This document shows, one piece after another, positions 1-13,600 of a stretch of 64,000 bases of DNA (its first letter is position 1; each line of letters starts with the position of its first letter). The stretch is from Nematostella vectensis (lineage: Eukaryota > Cnidaria > Anthozoa > Actiniaria > Edwardsiidae). The position numbers and the translations under genes are program-made. The stretch lies in contig NC_064047.1 in NCBI RefSeq assembly GCF_932526225.1, positions 13,466,460 through 13,530,459 of the forward strand. The letters run 5' to 3'. The notes beneath the pieces are model-generated. The model had not been told where the DNA came from and did no database searches. It worked only from the letters and a program-made list of their open reading frames with translations.

Positions 1-172
1 TTATTTAGGGTTCGGGTTACTGAGTGTTCGGGTTATTGAGGGTTCGGGTTACTTGGTGTTCGGGTTATTGAGGGTTCGGGTTACTTGGTATTCGGGTTAT
101 TGAGGATTCGGGTTACTGGGTGTTCGGGTTATTGAGGGTTCAGGTTACTGGGTGTTTGAGTTATAGAGACCA
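1..172. repeat. G-rich 32-bp minisatellite, copy 1
   Basis: A tandem array of a two-part unit of about 32 bp, alternating TTCGGGTTACTGGGTG and TTCGGGTTATTGAGGG with variants. It lies inside an intron or the 3' part of the minus-strand EGF gene. The regular GGG runs on the plus strand fit a G-quadruplex spacing. It is not a canonical telomere repeat. Confidence 0.9.
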
Positions 173-1243
173 AAAATCCTCGATTTTTATACCCTACCAA
201 AGACCTACGGCCAAAATTACATACCCTACCGCTCAAAATTATACCCAATAAGTCGTGATTAAAGCGGAAATTCACTGTCAATCAAATGGTGTTTAAATAA
301 ATTGTCTTTTTCGCTTAATGCGGCAATGTGTGTATTGGTCATCCATACTGACAACATTGTCCACTCTACCAGAGACCTAACAAGAAAACAAGCAAAAAGC
401 GAAAAAAAGATACCCTATCGTAGACCTCAAGAGCCCAAACACCCTACCCTAAAGGGCGGCACATACCCGTATAACAAATATGAGGGAGTACCCACCCCCT
501 CCGGGCTAGCTTTCTTGTTTTTCCACGGCGTTTGCGCTACTCGATCGAGCCACTGTGAAAATATAAGCGCTTTATTTTCTTCACAAACGTTTTGCTAACT
601 TTCAATACATCTGCGATTTTCGTGTTATTCAAGCCAACCTGAACGAGCAAGTAAACAACTCTCCAACGAAGAGCAAGTGGGTAACTTCGAACCATTTCGA
701 TCAGTAATGGCGGCTTTCCGTTTCAGGTACCGGCTCCATTTGATTGACGGCTGAGAATCGCCAATTGCCAATCGCCGATTAAGCTCAGGTGGTCGCGTAA
801 CAATGCATACAGTGGTAAAACCCGATAAAAGGCAATAGCTCTTTCAAACTTCATTTATTATTCAATAGCTATTTTGCCAATCTGGTGAACGGTTCTGGTC
901 ACAAGAATGGAACTATTCTAGCGAGACTCGGAAAGCGTGACCAAATAGGTTTCATTTCCTGGAGAAAGCGGAGTTGAATAAAAGTGAGTTTTGAATGTTT
1001 TCACTACATAAACCATTACATTTACTACTTAACTAACATTACTCGATTAAAAGTTTTTTTTATTATTAATAAGTACATGCTAGATCAAATATGATCGCTC
1101 ATGCAAACGTGATATTTTAATATCGTGCAAACGTGCTACACACAAACATGGTAACTAAAATGTACCATAAAGAATGGGGGTAATGGTGACAAATGATTCA
1201 CAAGATTACCACCTCGCCATCATTTCACGGGCTTTCGCCTTAC
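173..1243. other. intronic or intergenic sequence, no gene seen
   Basis: AT-rich sequence with no exon I can support. The 98-residue open frame at 302-598 is exactly repeated at 5962-6258 only because the whole block is duplicated, and it looks like no known protein. Confidence 0.5.
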
Positions 1244-1624
1244 CGTTGACACAAAGGCTAGGTTGGCAATCATCAATGTCACTTTCACATCGGCTTCCGT
1301 TGAATCCCGCAGGGCAGGCGCACTCGTACTGGCCAGACACCCGTGGGTGGTAGGGGTGGGGATGGCATGTTCCCCCGTGTTGGCACGGGCACTCCATCGC
1401 CTTTACAGTAACTGTCGTTGTATCGCTGGCGTTGCACTCATCGGTGGCTACGAATTTGAACGTCTTGCTGTCGGAGGTGGTCATGGTGATGTTCAGTTGT
1501 CCATCTGGCGTGAACACGTAGCCCTGCGCGTCGGTGTTGGCAAGGGAGTACGTAACGGGACGGTTATCTGGATCCAGAGCTTCAATCTGAAGCGATAACA
1601 TCTCTCCAACTAATGCGAATTGAA
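1244..1624 (-). CDS. duplicated cadherin-like/EGF exon (copy 1 of exon 7)
   Basis: A 381-bp exon encoding the same peptide as 6904-7284. The acceptor reads CTTCCAG and the donor GTAAGG; both ends are phase 1. The first about 75 residues look like a cadherin-like or Ig-like beta domain (PVTYSL, FTPDGQL). Then comes an EGF module (CPCQHGGTC, CACPAGFNGSRC) and the start of a calcium-binding EGF (DIDDCQPSLCVNG) completed by the next exon. Because it is phase 1-1, it could splice in frame directly after the linker exon at 4855-4911. Whether it is used, or is an assembly duplicate, cannot be told here. Confidence 0.8.
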
Positions 1625-4600
1625 CTGGAAGTGTGGTGAAAACAGGCGGGGAATTAACTGAAAAAGATATTTAAGTAATATTTAGTCAATATAAAATTGC
1701 CACTTCATTGAAATAGCCAGTGTTTTCATTATCAAATCTAAAAAAAAAATAAAAACTAAAGTTCAAACTTCGGACACCGTTTTTGTTCTTGACTTCTTCG
1801 CTTCGAATACATGTATCCGTAAAGTGTTGCCTTGCGTAAATAGCGCCACAAAATCACGTATTCCATTTTGTAGCATTTTGAATTCTAAATTATTCAAACT
1901 ATTTACTTCAAAGTGTGTGATGACCATGAATCACTGGCTGAAAGATTCCTCTATCGTTTTCACCATTACGCTTGTTCCATGTAAACTGACTATTTGCGTT
2001 TCACAATTACGCTTGTTCCATGTAAACTGACTGTTTGCGTTCCAGCATTACGCCTGTTCCATGTAAACTGACTGTTTGCGTTTTACAATTACGCCTGTTC
2101 CATGTAAACTGGCTCTTTGCGTTTTTCCTTTACGCCTGTTCCATGAAAACTGACTGTTTGCGATTTACCTTTAAGCCTGTTTCATGTAAACTGACTGTTT
2201 ATGTTTAACCTTTACGCCTGTTCCATGTAAACTGGCTCTTTGCGTTTTACCTTTACGCCTGTTCCATGTAAACTGACTGTTTGTGTTTTACCTTAAAGCC
2301 TGTTCCATGAAAACTGACTGTTTGCGTTTTACCTTTACGCCTGTTCCATGTAAAAATGACTGTTTGCGTTTTACCTTTACGCCTGTTCCCTGTAAACTGG
2401 CTGTTTGCGTTTTACCTTTACGCGTATTCCATGTAAACTGGCTCTTTGCGTTCTACATTTAGGCCTGTTTCATGTAAACTGGCGCTTTGCGTTCTACATT
2501 TACGCTTGTTCCATGTAAACTGACTGTTTGTGTTTTACCTTAACGCCTGTTCCATTTAAACTGACTGTTTGCGTTTTACCTTTACGCCTGTTCCATGAAA
2601 ACTGACTGTTTGCGTTTTACCTTTACGCCTGTTCCATGTAAAAATGACTGTTTGCGTTTTACCTTTACGCCTGTTCCATGTAAACTGACTGTTTGTGTTT
2701 TACCTTAACGCCTGTTCCATTTAAACTGACTGTTTGCGTTTTACCTTTACACCTGTTCCATGAAAACTGACTGTTTGCGTTTTAGCTTTACGCCTGTTTC
2801 ATGTAAAAATGACTGTTTGCGTTTTACCTTTACGCCTGTTATATGTAAACTGACTGTTTGCGTTTTACCTTTACGCGTGTTCCATGTAAACTGTTTGCGT
2901 TTTACCTTTAGGCCTGTTCCATGTAAACTGGCGCATTGCGTTCTACATTTACGCTTGTTCCATGTAAACTGACTGTTTGTGTTTTACCTTAACGCCTGTT
3001 CCATTTAAACTGACTGTTTGCGTTTTACCTTTACGCCTGTTCCATGAAAACTGACTGTTTGCGTTTTACCTTTACGCCTGTTCCATGTAAAAATGACTGT
3101 TTGCGTTTTACCTTTACGCCTGTTCCATGTAAACTGACTGTTTGTGTTTTACCTTAACGCCTGTTCCATTTAAACTGACTGTTTGTGTTTTACCTTAACG
3201 CCTGTTCCATTTAAACTGACTGTTTGCGTTTTACCTTTACGCCTGTTTCATGTAAAAATGACTGTTTGCGTTTTACCTTTACGCCTGTTCCATGTAAAAA
3301 TGACTGTTTGCGTTTTACCTTTACGCCTGTTCCATGTAAACTGACTCTTTGTGTTTTACCTTAACGCCTGTTCCATTTAAACTGACTGTTTGCGTTTTAC
3401 CTTTACACCTGTTCCATGAAAACTGACTGTTTGCGTTTTAGCTTTACGCCTGTTTCATGTAAAAATGACTGTTTGCGTTTTACCTTTACGCCTGTTCCAT
3501 GTAAACTGACTGTTTGCGTTTTACCTTTACGCGTGTTCCATGTAAACTGTTTGCGTTTTACCTTTAGGCCTGTTCCATGTAAACTGGCTCTTTGCGTTCT
3601 ACATTTACGCCTGTTCCATGTAAATTTGCTCTTTGCGTTTTACCTTTACGCCTGTTCCATGTAAACTGGCTCTTTCCATTTTACCTTTACGCCGACTCCA
3701 TGTAAATTGGCTGGTATCTGGCTGGCATTGACGACACCACTCATTCGGTTTAGCATCGTTTTGCGCAAAACAGTGGCCATTGATCAAGCTATAGTCACAG
3801 CTATATCCAGTACGGCATAGAATAGTCAGCTATAGTCACAGCTATAACCAGTATGGCATAGAATAGTCAGCTATAGTCACAGCTATAACCAGTATGGCAT
3901 AGAATTGTCAGCTATAGTCACAGCGATAACAAGCACAGCATAGAATAGTTAGCTATAGTCACAGCTATATCAAGCACAGCATAGAATAGTCAGCTATAGT
4001 CACAGCTATAACAAGCACAGCATAGAATAGTAAGCTATAGTCACAGCTATAACAAGCATGGCATAGAATAGTCAGCTATAGTCACAGCTATAGCAAGCAC
4101 GGCATAGAATAGTCAGCTATAGTCACAGCTATAACAAGCACAGCATAGAATAGTCAGCTATAGTCACAGCTATACGGTTCAATAGGAAGTGAACGCATAA
4201 AAAGGGAGGCAGAGAAAGGTAGAATTAGAGCAGAAGACCCGGAGGAACCAGGACTGACGGAATTAAGCAAGTACCAATCTACGCTGTTATCTTGTCTACG
4301 TTGTCGCGAACCCCCCGTGACATTACAATGACTTATTATAACCTAGCTATCAGATGCCTGGGCGGAACAGACGAGAACGCTGGCTTTATGAAGCTTCGAG
4401 ACCCTGAACTTATGTAAGAACTTGAGCGCGAGCGTGAAAACCAGTCGAACGTAAACGCAAGAAAAATCCTTCGCTTGCACCTGTTGCACTTTGCTCGAGT
4501 GTAGGCAAGTTATTCTCCGTAAATTTTAACACCTTATGTCATTTTAGGTTATTTACCTTGAATCGGCTAATTTGGGCATTAAGCCAAACGACTCCTGGAT

Positions 4601-7600
4601 TCGTTTAAGAGATGACTTTGGGGTAAACCAATTTTAGGGTGGTAATATCACAAGGCAACTTTACGAAAGTTTTACGTCCAAACTTATTTATGTTAATATA
4701 ACCTGTGAAAAGTGGTCTAGAAAAGGATTTCATTTCGAGATGATGATAGTCGTACCGGTACAATATGGGGTCTTTTTTTGTTTTTAAAATTTTATGGTAG
4801 ATATTTTTGGTTTTGACATTTTGGTCTATATTGATGAATGATAATGAGACTTACCCATGCCTGGAAGAGTATCGGTAGGAGTTTGTGTCGTAGGACCAGA
4901 TGGTGTACTCTCTTGAGCTTAAATATCAATCAGGACTAACATTATAGCAGAGGTTAAAGGATAACTCGCCCTCGAATATACGAGACAGACAGACAGAAGG
5001 ACAAGAAAACGGATGGTCATTACCATTTGTGTGGTCACGGTCTTGTGTGCTCTGTGGTCGAGTTGTTGTTACAGGGGCTGTACAAAAAAGTAATTAAGCA
5101 GTAATAGATATTCATTACTTAATAAAATGGATCAGATATCTATATATACGCCGTTTAACTTAGCCTTGGTGCCTATACACGTCTTCCCGTCGCCAATAAG
5201 ACCGTCAGGACACGATCGACACAACACTCCATCCGGGATTTCTCTGCACTTAACTCCTGGGTAACACGTGTCTTCGCCACAAATGCGCTCTTTCTCATCA
5301 CATAGGGCGCCTTTATAGCCCACGTGACATCGGCAAGTGTAGTTGTTTATTCCATCGATACATGTTCCTGAGAATGAATGATCAAAATTTCAACAACAAT
5401 TGTCGAGTCCCGATAACGGATCATGCAAAAGAAATGTGGAAACATTTGGGTTATCGGGGTGTTGTTCGAATGAAGATGTTCGAATAACAGAGTGTTCTTG
5501 TTACCGTGGGTTCGGGTTTCTGGGTATTCGGGTTACTGGGTGTTCGAGTTATTGAGGATTCGGGTTATTGAGGGTTCGGGTTACAGGATGTTCGAGTTTT
5601 TGAGTTTTCGGGTTACTTGATGTTCGAGTTATTAAGGATTCGGGTTACTGGGTGTTCGGGTTATTTAGGGTTCGGGTTACTGAGTGTTCGGGTTATTGAG
5701 GGTTCGGGTTACTTGGTGTTCGGGTTATTGAGGGTTCGGGTTACTTGGTATTCGGGTTATTGAGGATTCGGGTTACTGGGTGTTCGGGTTATTGAGGGTT
5801 CAGGTTACTGGGTGTTTGAGTTATAGAGACCAAAAATCCTCGATTTTTATACCCTACCAAAGACCTACGGCCAAAATTACATACCCTACCGCTCAAAATT
5901 ATACCCAATAAGTCGTGATTAAAGCGGAAATTCACTGTCAATCAAATGGTGTTTAAATAAATTGTCTTTTTCGCTTAATGCGGCAATGTGTGTATTGGTC
6001 ATCCATACTGACAACATTGTCCACTCTACCAGAGACCTAACAAGAAAACAAGCAAAAAGCGAAAAAAAGATACCCTATCGTAGACCTCAAGAGCCCAAAC
6101 ACCCTACCCTAAAGGGCGGCACATACCCGTATAACAAATATGAGGGAGTACCCACCCCCTCCGGGCTAGCTTTCTTGTTTTTCCACGGCGTTTGCGCTAC
6201 TCGATCGAGCCACTGTGAAAATATAAGCGCTTTATTTTCTTCACAAACGTTTTGCTAACTTTCAATACATCTGCGATTTTCGTGTTATTCAAGCCAACCT
6301 GAACGAGCAAGTAAACAACTCTCCAACGAAGAGCAAGTGGGTAACTTCGAACCATTTCGATCAGTAATGGCGGCTTTCCGTTTCAGGTACCGGCTCCATT
6401 TGATTGACGGCTGAGAATCGCCAATTGCCAATCGCCGATTAAGCTCAGGTGGTCGCGTAACAATGCATACAGTGGTAAAACCCGATAAAAGGCAATAGCT
6501 CTTTCAAACTTCATTAATTATTCAATAGCTATTTTGCCAATCTGGTGAACGGTTCTGGTCACAAGAATGGAACTATTCTAGCGAGACTCGGAAAGCGTGA
6601 CCAAATAGGTTTCATTTCCTGGAGAAAGCGGAGTTGAATAAAAGTGAGTTTTGAATGTTTTCACTACATAAACCATTACATTTACTACTTAACTAACATT
6701 ACTCGATTAAAAGTTTTTTTTATTATTAATAAGTACATGCTAGATCAAATATGATCGCTCATGCAAACGTGATATTTTAATATCGTGCAAACGTGCTACA
6801 CACAAACATGGTAACTAAAATGTACCATAAAGAATGGGGGTAATGGTGACAAATGATTCACAAGATTACCACCTCGCCATCATTTCACGGGCTTTCGCCT
6901 TACCGTTGACACAAAGGCTAGGTTGGCAATCATCAATGTCACTTTCACATCGGCTTCCGTTGAATCCCGCAGGGCAGGCGCACTCGTACTGGCCAGACAC
7001 CCGTGGGTGGTAGGGGTGGGGATGGCATGTTCCCCCGTGTTGGCACGGGCACTCCATCGCCTTTACAGTAACTGTCGTTGTATCGCTGGCGTTGCACTCA
7101 TCGGTGGCTACGAATTTGAACGTCTTGCTGTCGGAGGTGGTCATGGTGATGTTCAGTTGTCCATCTGGCGTGAACACGTAGCCCTGCGCGTCGGTGTTGG
7201 CAAGGGAGTACGTAACGGGACGGTTATCTGGATCCAGAGCTTCAATCTGAAGCGATAACATCTCTCCAACTAATGCGAATTGAACTGGAAGTGTGGTGAA
7301 AACAGGCGGGGAATTAACTGAAAAAGATATTTAAGTAATATTTAGTCAATATAAAATTGCCACTTCATTGAAATAGCCAGTGTTTTCATTATCAAATCTA
7401 AAAAAAAAATAAAAACTAAAGTTCAAACTTCGGACACCGTTTTTGTTCTTGACTTCTTCGCTTCGAATACATGTATCCGTAAAGTGTTGCCTTGCGTAAA
7501 TAGCGCCACAAAATCACGTATTCCATTTTGTAGCATTTTGAATTCTAAATTATTCAAACTATTTACTTCAAAGTGTGTGATGACCATGAATCACTGGCTG

Positions 7601-10600
7601 AAAGATTCCTCTATCGTTTTCACCATTACGCTTGTTCCATGTAAACTGACTATTTGCGTTTCACAATTACGCTTGTTCCATGTAAACTGACTGTTTGCGT
7701 TCCAGCATTACGCCTGTTCCATGTAAACTGACTGTTTGCGTTTTACAATTACGCCTGTTCCATGTAAACTGGCTCTTTGCGTTTTTCCTTTACGCCTGTT
7801 CCATGAAAACTGACTGTTTGCGATTTACCTTTAAGCCTGTTTCATGTAAACTGACTGTTTATGTTTAACCTTTACGCCTGTTCCATGTAAACTGGCTCTT
7901 TGCGTTTTACCTTTACGCCTGTTCCATGTAAACTGACTGTTTGTGTTTTACCTTAAAGCCTGTTCCATGAAAACTGACTGTTTGCGTTTTACCTTTACGC
8001 CTGTTCCATGTAAAAATGACTGTTTGCGTTTTACCTTTACGCCTGTTCCCTGTAAACTGGCTGTTTGCGTTTTACCTTTACGCGTATTCCATGTAAACTG
8101 GCTCTTTGCGTTCTACATTTAGGCCTGTTCCATGTAAACTGGCGCTTTGCGTTCTACATTTACGTACATTTATGTAAACTGATTCTTTGTGTTTTACCTT
8201 AACGCCTGTTCCATTTAAACTGACTGTTTGCGTTTTACCTTTACACCTGTTCCATGTAAACTGACTGTTTGCGTTTTACCTTTACGCGTGTTCCATGTAA
8301 ACTGTTTGCGTTTTACCTTTAGGCCTGTTCCATGTAAACTGGCGCTTTGCGTTCTACATTTACGCTTGTTTCATGTAAACTGACTGTTTGTGTTTTACCT
8401 TAACGCCTGTTCCATTTAAACTGACTGTTTGCGTTTTACCTTTACGCCTGTTCCATGAAAACTGACTGTTTGCGTTTTACCTTTACGCCTGTTCCATTTA
8501 AAAATGACTATTTGCGTTTTACCTTTACGCCTGTTCCATGTAAACTGACTGTTTGTGTTTTACCTTAACGCCTGTTCCATTTAAACTGACTGTTTGTGTT
8601 TTACCTTAACGCCTGTTCCATTTAAACTGACTGTTTGCGTTTTACCTTTACGCCTGTTTCATGTAAAAATGACTGTTTGCGTTTTACCTTTACGCCTGTT
8701 CCATGTAAAAATGACTGTTTGCGTTTTACCTTTACGCCTGTTCCATGTAAACTGATTCTTTGTGTTTTACCTTAACGCCTGTTCCATTTAAACTGACTGT
8801 TTGCGTTTTACCTTTACACCTGTTCCATGAAAACTGACTGTTTGCGTTTTAGCTTTACGCCTGTTTCATGTAAAAATGACTGTTTGCGTTTTACCTTTAC
8901 GCCTGTTCCATGTAAACTGACTGTTTGCGTTTTACCTTTACGCGTGTTCCATGTAAACTGTGTGCGTTTTACCTTTAGGCCTGTTCCATGTAAACTGGCT
9001 CTTTGCGTTCTACATTTACGCCTGTTCCATGTAAATTTGCTCTTTGCGTTTTACCTTTACGCCTGTTCCATGTAAACTGGCTCTTTCCATTTTACCCATA
9101 CGCCGACTCCATGTAAATTGGCTGGTATCTGGCTGGCATTGACGACACCACTCGTTCGGTTTAGCATCGTTTTGCGCAAAACAGTGGCCATTGATCAAGC
9201 AGGAGTCATGCTAAAACATTGAGATGATAATGAAACGTTCATGGGAATCAGTTTAAGGCATATCGGCGAAAAGGGGACACAAGACGGAGTATTTAGGGAC
9301 GAGCTAGGTGCTATGCTCGATTGATGCAAGGGAGCACGGCAGAATGTGCTTCATTAAACGCGCGATTGAGATTATTACGAAAATAAACCTCTTTGTTATG
9401 GAATCTGGGTAAACCCCAAGAGTCGAAAGTCAGAGACTCGAGACTTATAGGCCGAAAGTCGGAAAGATATCTAAAATATCGAAGAGTTTTACTTTTCCTC
9501 GCTCATGAATTTTATTTTTACTTTAAACATATTTCAGATATCTTGTTCGACTCTCGGCCTATCAGTCTCGACTCTAAGGGTTTACCCAGACTCCTTTGTT
9601 ATGCAACGCGTCATGTGTGTTTGTTTTGTAAGTGGAGTTATCAGTAGCGCTGTTGGGGGTGTGGGGCTCGGATTATGAAGTGGATTATGTTTGTCAACTG
9701 TGTCTTTGTTCGTATCATCGGCCCGAAGATATTGGATACGCGTAATGTCGACACGAAGTGCCGACGAAGGATGCACGATGTGCATCTTCCTCTCTTCGGA
9801 AAGCATTCGTTAAATAGGAACACATTTTGCCGTGCTCCCTTGATTGATGTGCTCATTTTTTTATGTTTGTTAATCCCTTCTGTCTATTGGTATTAGTAAA
9901 TCTATCAATATGATAGGGGGGGGGTCTGTCCCTTACTCGGTGGAAAATAGTTTTCGTGTTATAGATGGTGCCATTCTATAGAATTGTAATCAAGTTAACG
10001 GGATTGTCGAGTTATCGAGGCCTAGATCCCTCGGATGATATCAAACTCTCACACTTTGACAAATTCATAAATCTAAGTCTGAACTTTTTAGAATATTTTT
10101 CAATCACTTTTTATAGGTGGTGATATTCGGGATATATTTCCCAGGGGGGGAGGGGAAGGGGGCGTTCGTATACATACCCTGAGGACACAAGTGCCTGTCT
10201 TGCTGCACCTCATACAGACGGAGTCGTACGATATAAACCTCATCTTCTCCAGACTGGCGTCGATCTTGTTGTTGGAGATCCTAATGTACAGTCCTCCCGC
10301 AGGGGTCCCGGGATTGTCGTAGTCCCCTATCTTCGTTGGAGGGTCCGGAAGGCTGCATTTGGCCCCAAATAAGTCAAACTGTTCGCCTTGTAGCTCGTGT
10401 GGTGATGAGTTTGGTGTCCAGTTGTTGCCATACACCTGATATGAGATCAATCACAGTTTAGAAACTGACAACGGGACTGTGAGATAAACCAAACTTATTT
10501 TTTTCACCTTGAATTCGGTTGCGTGACATGTGAGATTCTCTGAAGGTATAAATCCATCACCAAAGATGTTGGTCTTCTTGCATGGCCTCCTTCTAATGTC

Positions 10601-13600
10601 ACACAGACCCACATCGTGAATCCTAGGAGAACCATCGACTTTAATCACACATCGAGAAGATAAATACTGTTGTTTTTGTCATTGTTGATAATGGTGAAGA
10701 TAGTAATGAACGCTGGCAAGGAAGAGGAAGAGGACGAAGATAATGATGAAGATAATGATATTGACAATGGTTACGACGACGATGATAAGGATGATGATAA
10801 TAATGATGATGATGGTGATGGTGATGGTGATGGTGATGGTGATGGTGATGGTGATGGTGATGGTGATGGTGATGGTGATGATGATGGTGATTATGATTAC
10901 GATGTTGATGATGACGGCAAAGAAGACACGTGATTATGATGACTTTCCAGTTTCAGCCATATTGCCTTGGTCATGAGGATATTGTTTGAGGGTCATTACC
11001 ATATTGTTTGAAGGTCATTACCATATTGTTTGAGGGTCATTACCATATTGTTTGAGGGTCACAATCATATTGTTTGAGGGTCATTACCATATTGTTTGAG
11101 GGTCATTACGATATTCTCTCAGTCATAGACTTCGCCTCTCGGTCTTCTCTCTCTATTACTGCAGTTTTACAAATAAAGCGCGTACACAGGGGGATGCGCA
11201 GGGTGCGTGCGCACCCCCCTTGGCGGCCAAAAAGTGGACCATTTCTTATTAAGGAATCTTTAAATACTTTGCTTTTTTCAGATGATACCTATTGCTGCGC
11301 ACCCCTCTCGGCAAATCCTGGGTACTTGGCTGCATATTCTGTGTACTCTCGCAGACGACTGTAACTAAATCGCCTTCTGGTTTCTGCTATTCAATCCTTA
11401 GAGCGTTTCAGCTGGCCAGCACTGAAATGGTTCCAAACCACGCCACCTCCCCTTAAGGCGCTGACCAGCGCTGAAACAGCACCAAATTCCGTTACATTGA
11501 ATCATGGAGGCCAAAAGGCGATTTAGCAGTTGGAATTCGTTGACACGAGTTCGCCGATATTGAAAACTGCAGAAATGATACGGAAACGATGTGTTGATTG
11601 ACATCTTACAGTTTGTTCACCTACCCAAGAAGTTCATGTACTGTGTCGATTGACAGGTTATCATTTGTTTACCTACCCAAGAATTTCAAGTGCTGTGGTG
11701 ATTGACATGTTACCGCTTGTTCACCTACCATAGAAATTCTGGTACTGTGTCGATTGACAGGTTACCAGTTGTTCACCTACCCTAGAAGTTCTGGTACTGT
11801 GTCGATTGACATGTTACCGCTTGTTCACCTACCCTAGAAGTTCTGGTACTGTGTCGATTGAAATGTTACCAGTTGTTCACCTACCCTAGAAGTTCTGGTA
11901 CTGTGTTGATTGACAAGGAGCAGTCTAGTGATGTGAAACCTTCTTCGCAGATACAAGTGCTGTTTGAGAAGTTGCCATGGTTACTGCACTCGTTAAGGCA
12001 AAGGTTTTCTACGATATCTGAAAATAATGATGATGAAAAAAGAGCTTATTGATATGATAAAGATGATTGTTATGATATGAAATATTTAAATGGTAATCCT
12101 CTAACAAATTTACCTTTGCATAGACCAAAATAACTCCGGGAAGAAAAGGTATTCATTGTATAATCTTGTCTAATCTTGGATGACTCAAATAAACTGGTGA
12201 CCATGGTAACGGTGTGATCCTTTATTTTTTATCAATGTTCACCGTGCCAATGCTCAGCAAGAATGCAGGATGGGGGAGGGGCAGTCTTGGGTTTGCAAGT
12301 CGCCTCTTCTGACCTTAACAAAGCGTCCAAAAATAAAAACGTCCTTAAAAGCCCAGCCATCAAAACACCTAATCTTTAAAACGCTAAAAACGCTAGACCT
12401 AAAATACACTAGACCAAAATCCAGCCAATAAAACGCCTAACGATAAAAACGCCCAAGCTTCAAAACGCCCAGAGATAAAATCGCTATAGACAAAAATAAA
12501 GCCCAACCATTAAAACACCCAACTTTTAAAATGCTAAACACTCTCGACCATAAAAACAGCCATTGTACGTGGTCCCTACGTCATCACCGTGTGAGAACCC
12601 GACTTGGCAGTTATCAAAAATGCCCACATTGTTAGTTGTGAGCAGCTAACAATGCTAATGTAAGTTATCCAAATGCGTGTTATACTCCACCCTAAGCCGA
12701 CAGGTCATCTAAGATTCCAAAACAGATGTATAATCAGTATGGCGCGTCCAAAGGCCCTCCCCCCCTATTCCCCTTCACTTTCCCTCTACATTCCACCTCC
12801 CCTCCCCTTCCCTCTACATTCAACCTTCCCTCCCTCTCCCTCTACATTTTACCTCCCCTCCCCCTCCCTCTACATTCCTCCTCCCCTCCCCTCCCTCTAC
12901 ATCCCACCTCCCCTCCCCTCCCCTCTACATTCCACCTCCTTTTCCCTCTACATTCCACCTCCCCTTCCCTTACCTCTACATTCCAACTCCCCTTCCCTCT
13001 ACATTCTACCTCACCTTCCCTTCCCTCTACATCCCACCTCCCCTCCCCTCCCCTTCCCTCTACATTCCACCTCCCATTCCCTCCAATTCCCTGTACATTC
13101 CACCTACCCTTCCCTTCCCTCTACATTCCACCTACCCTTTCCTTCCCTCTACATTCCACCTACCCTTTCCTTCCCTCTACATTCCACCTCCCCTTCCCTT
13201 CACACTACATTCCACCTCCCCTTTCCTCCACACTCCACCCCCCCCCCCCTTCCCTTCCCTCTACATTCCTGGCCCTAAAACCTTCCTATTCCCCAAATTT
13301 ACCTTCTTTACCATCCTTACCCTTCCCCCTGTAAATTTTTCCGTCCCCTTTCCCAGCCTAGCACTCTATTTTCCCCTTGTCTTTCCGAAGCCCACCCACC
13401 TCCATGACACTTCTCCATCACCAACACCCCTAGCATGCCTCCAACTCCCCCCTGTAAGCCTCACACTTAACCCCTCCCACTCACCAAGCCTCACACTTCA
13501 CCCCCTTCCCCTCACCAAGCCTCACACTTCACCCCCTCCCACTCACCAAGCCTCACACTTAACCCCCTCCCCCTCAACAAGCCTCACACTTAACCCCCTC

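Larger units (their letters stand above)
1..3787. repeat. 5.66-kb tandem duplication, copy 1 (window starts inside it)
   Basis: Bases 1-3787 are repeated at 5661-9198 with a 5,660-bp offset. Unique sequence is almost identical; I saw one substitution near 874 versus 6534. The minisatellite inside has gained or lost units. The copy carries one exon of the minus-strand EGF gene (1244-1624) and a damaged second exon (3691-3783). The left limit is outside the window. Such high identity means either a very recent duplication or an assembly duplicate. Confidence 0.95.
5661..9198. repeat. 5.66-kb tandem duplication, copy 2
   Basis: Near-exact repeat of 1-3787. At 9199 the two copies diverge: this one continues into a complete exon 6 acceptor, copy 1 into a 41-bp array. 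The 41-bp minisatellite inside is about 250 bp shorter here. Confidence 0.95.

Noticed and set aside
1-172. Telomere
   Set aside because: GGGTTA occurs but not as a regular hexamer; the array is repeated internally at 5503-5832 within a gene.
302-598. 98-residue frame, identical at 5962-6258
   Set aside because: Identity is explained by the whole 5.66-kb block being duplicated; no domain, no codon signal, no splice context.
10670-10976. Asp- and Met-rich frames
   Set aside because: (GATGGT)n microsatellite read in different frames.
12673-13334. Two about-200-residue Pro/Ser/Phe-rich plus-strand frames
   Set aside because: Translation of the CCCTCTACATTCC minisatellite in an intron of the minus-strand gene.
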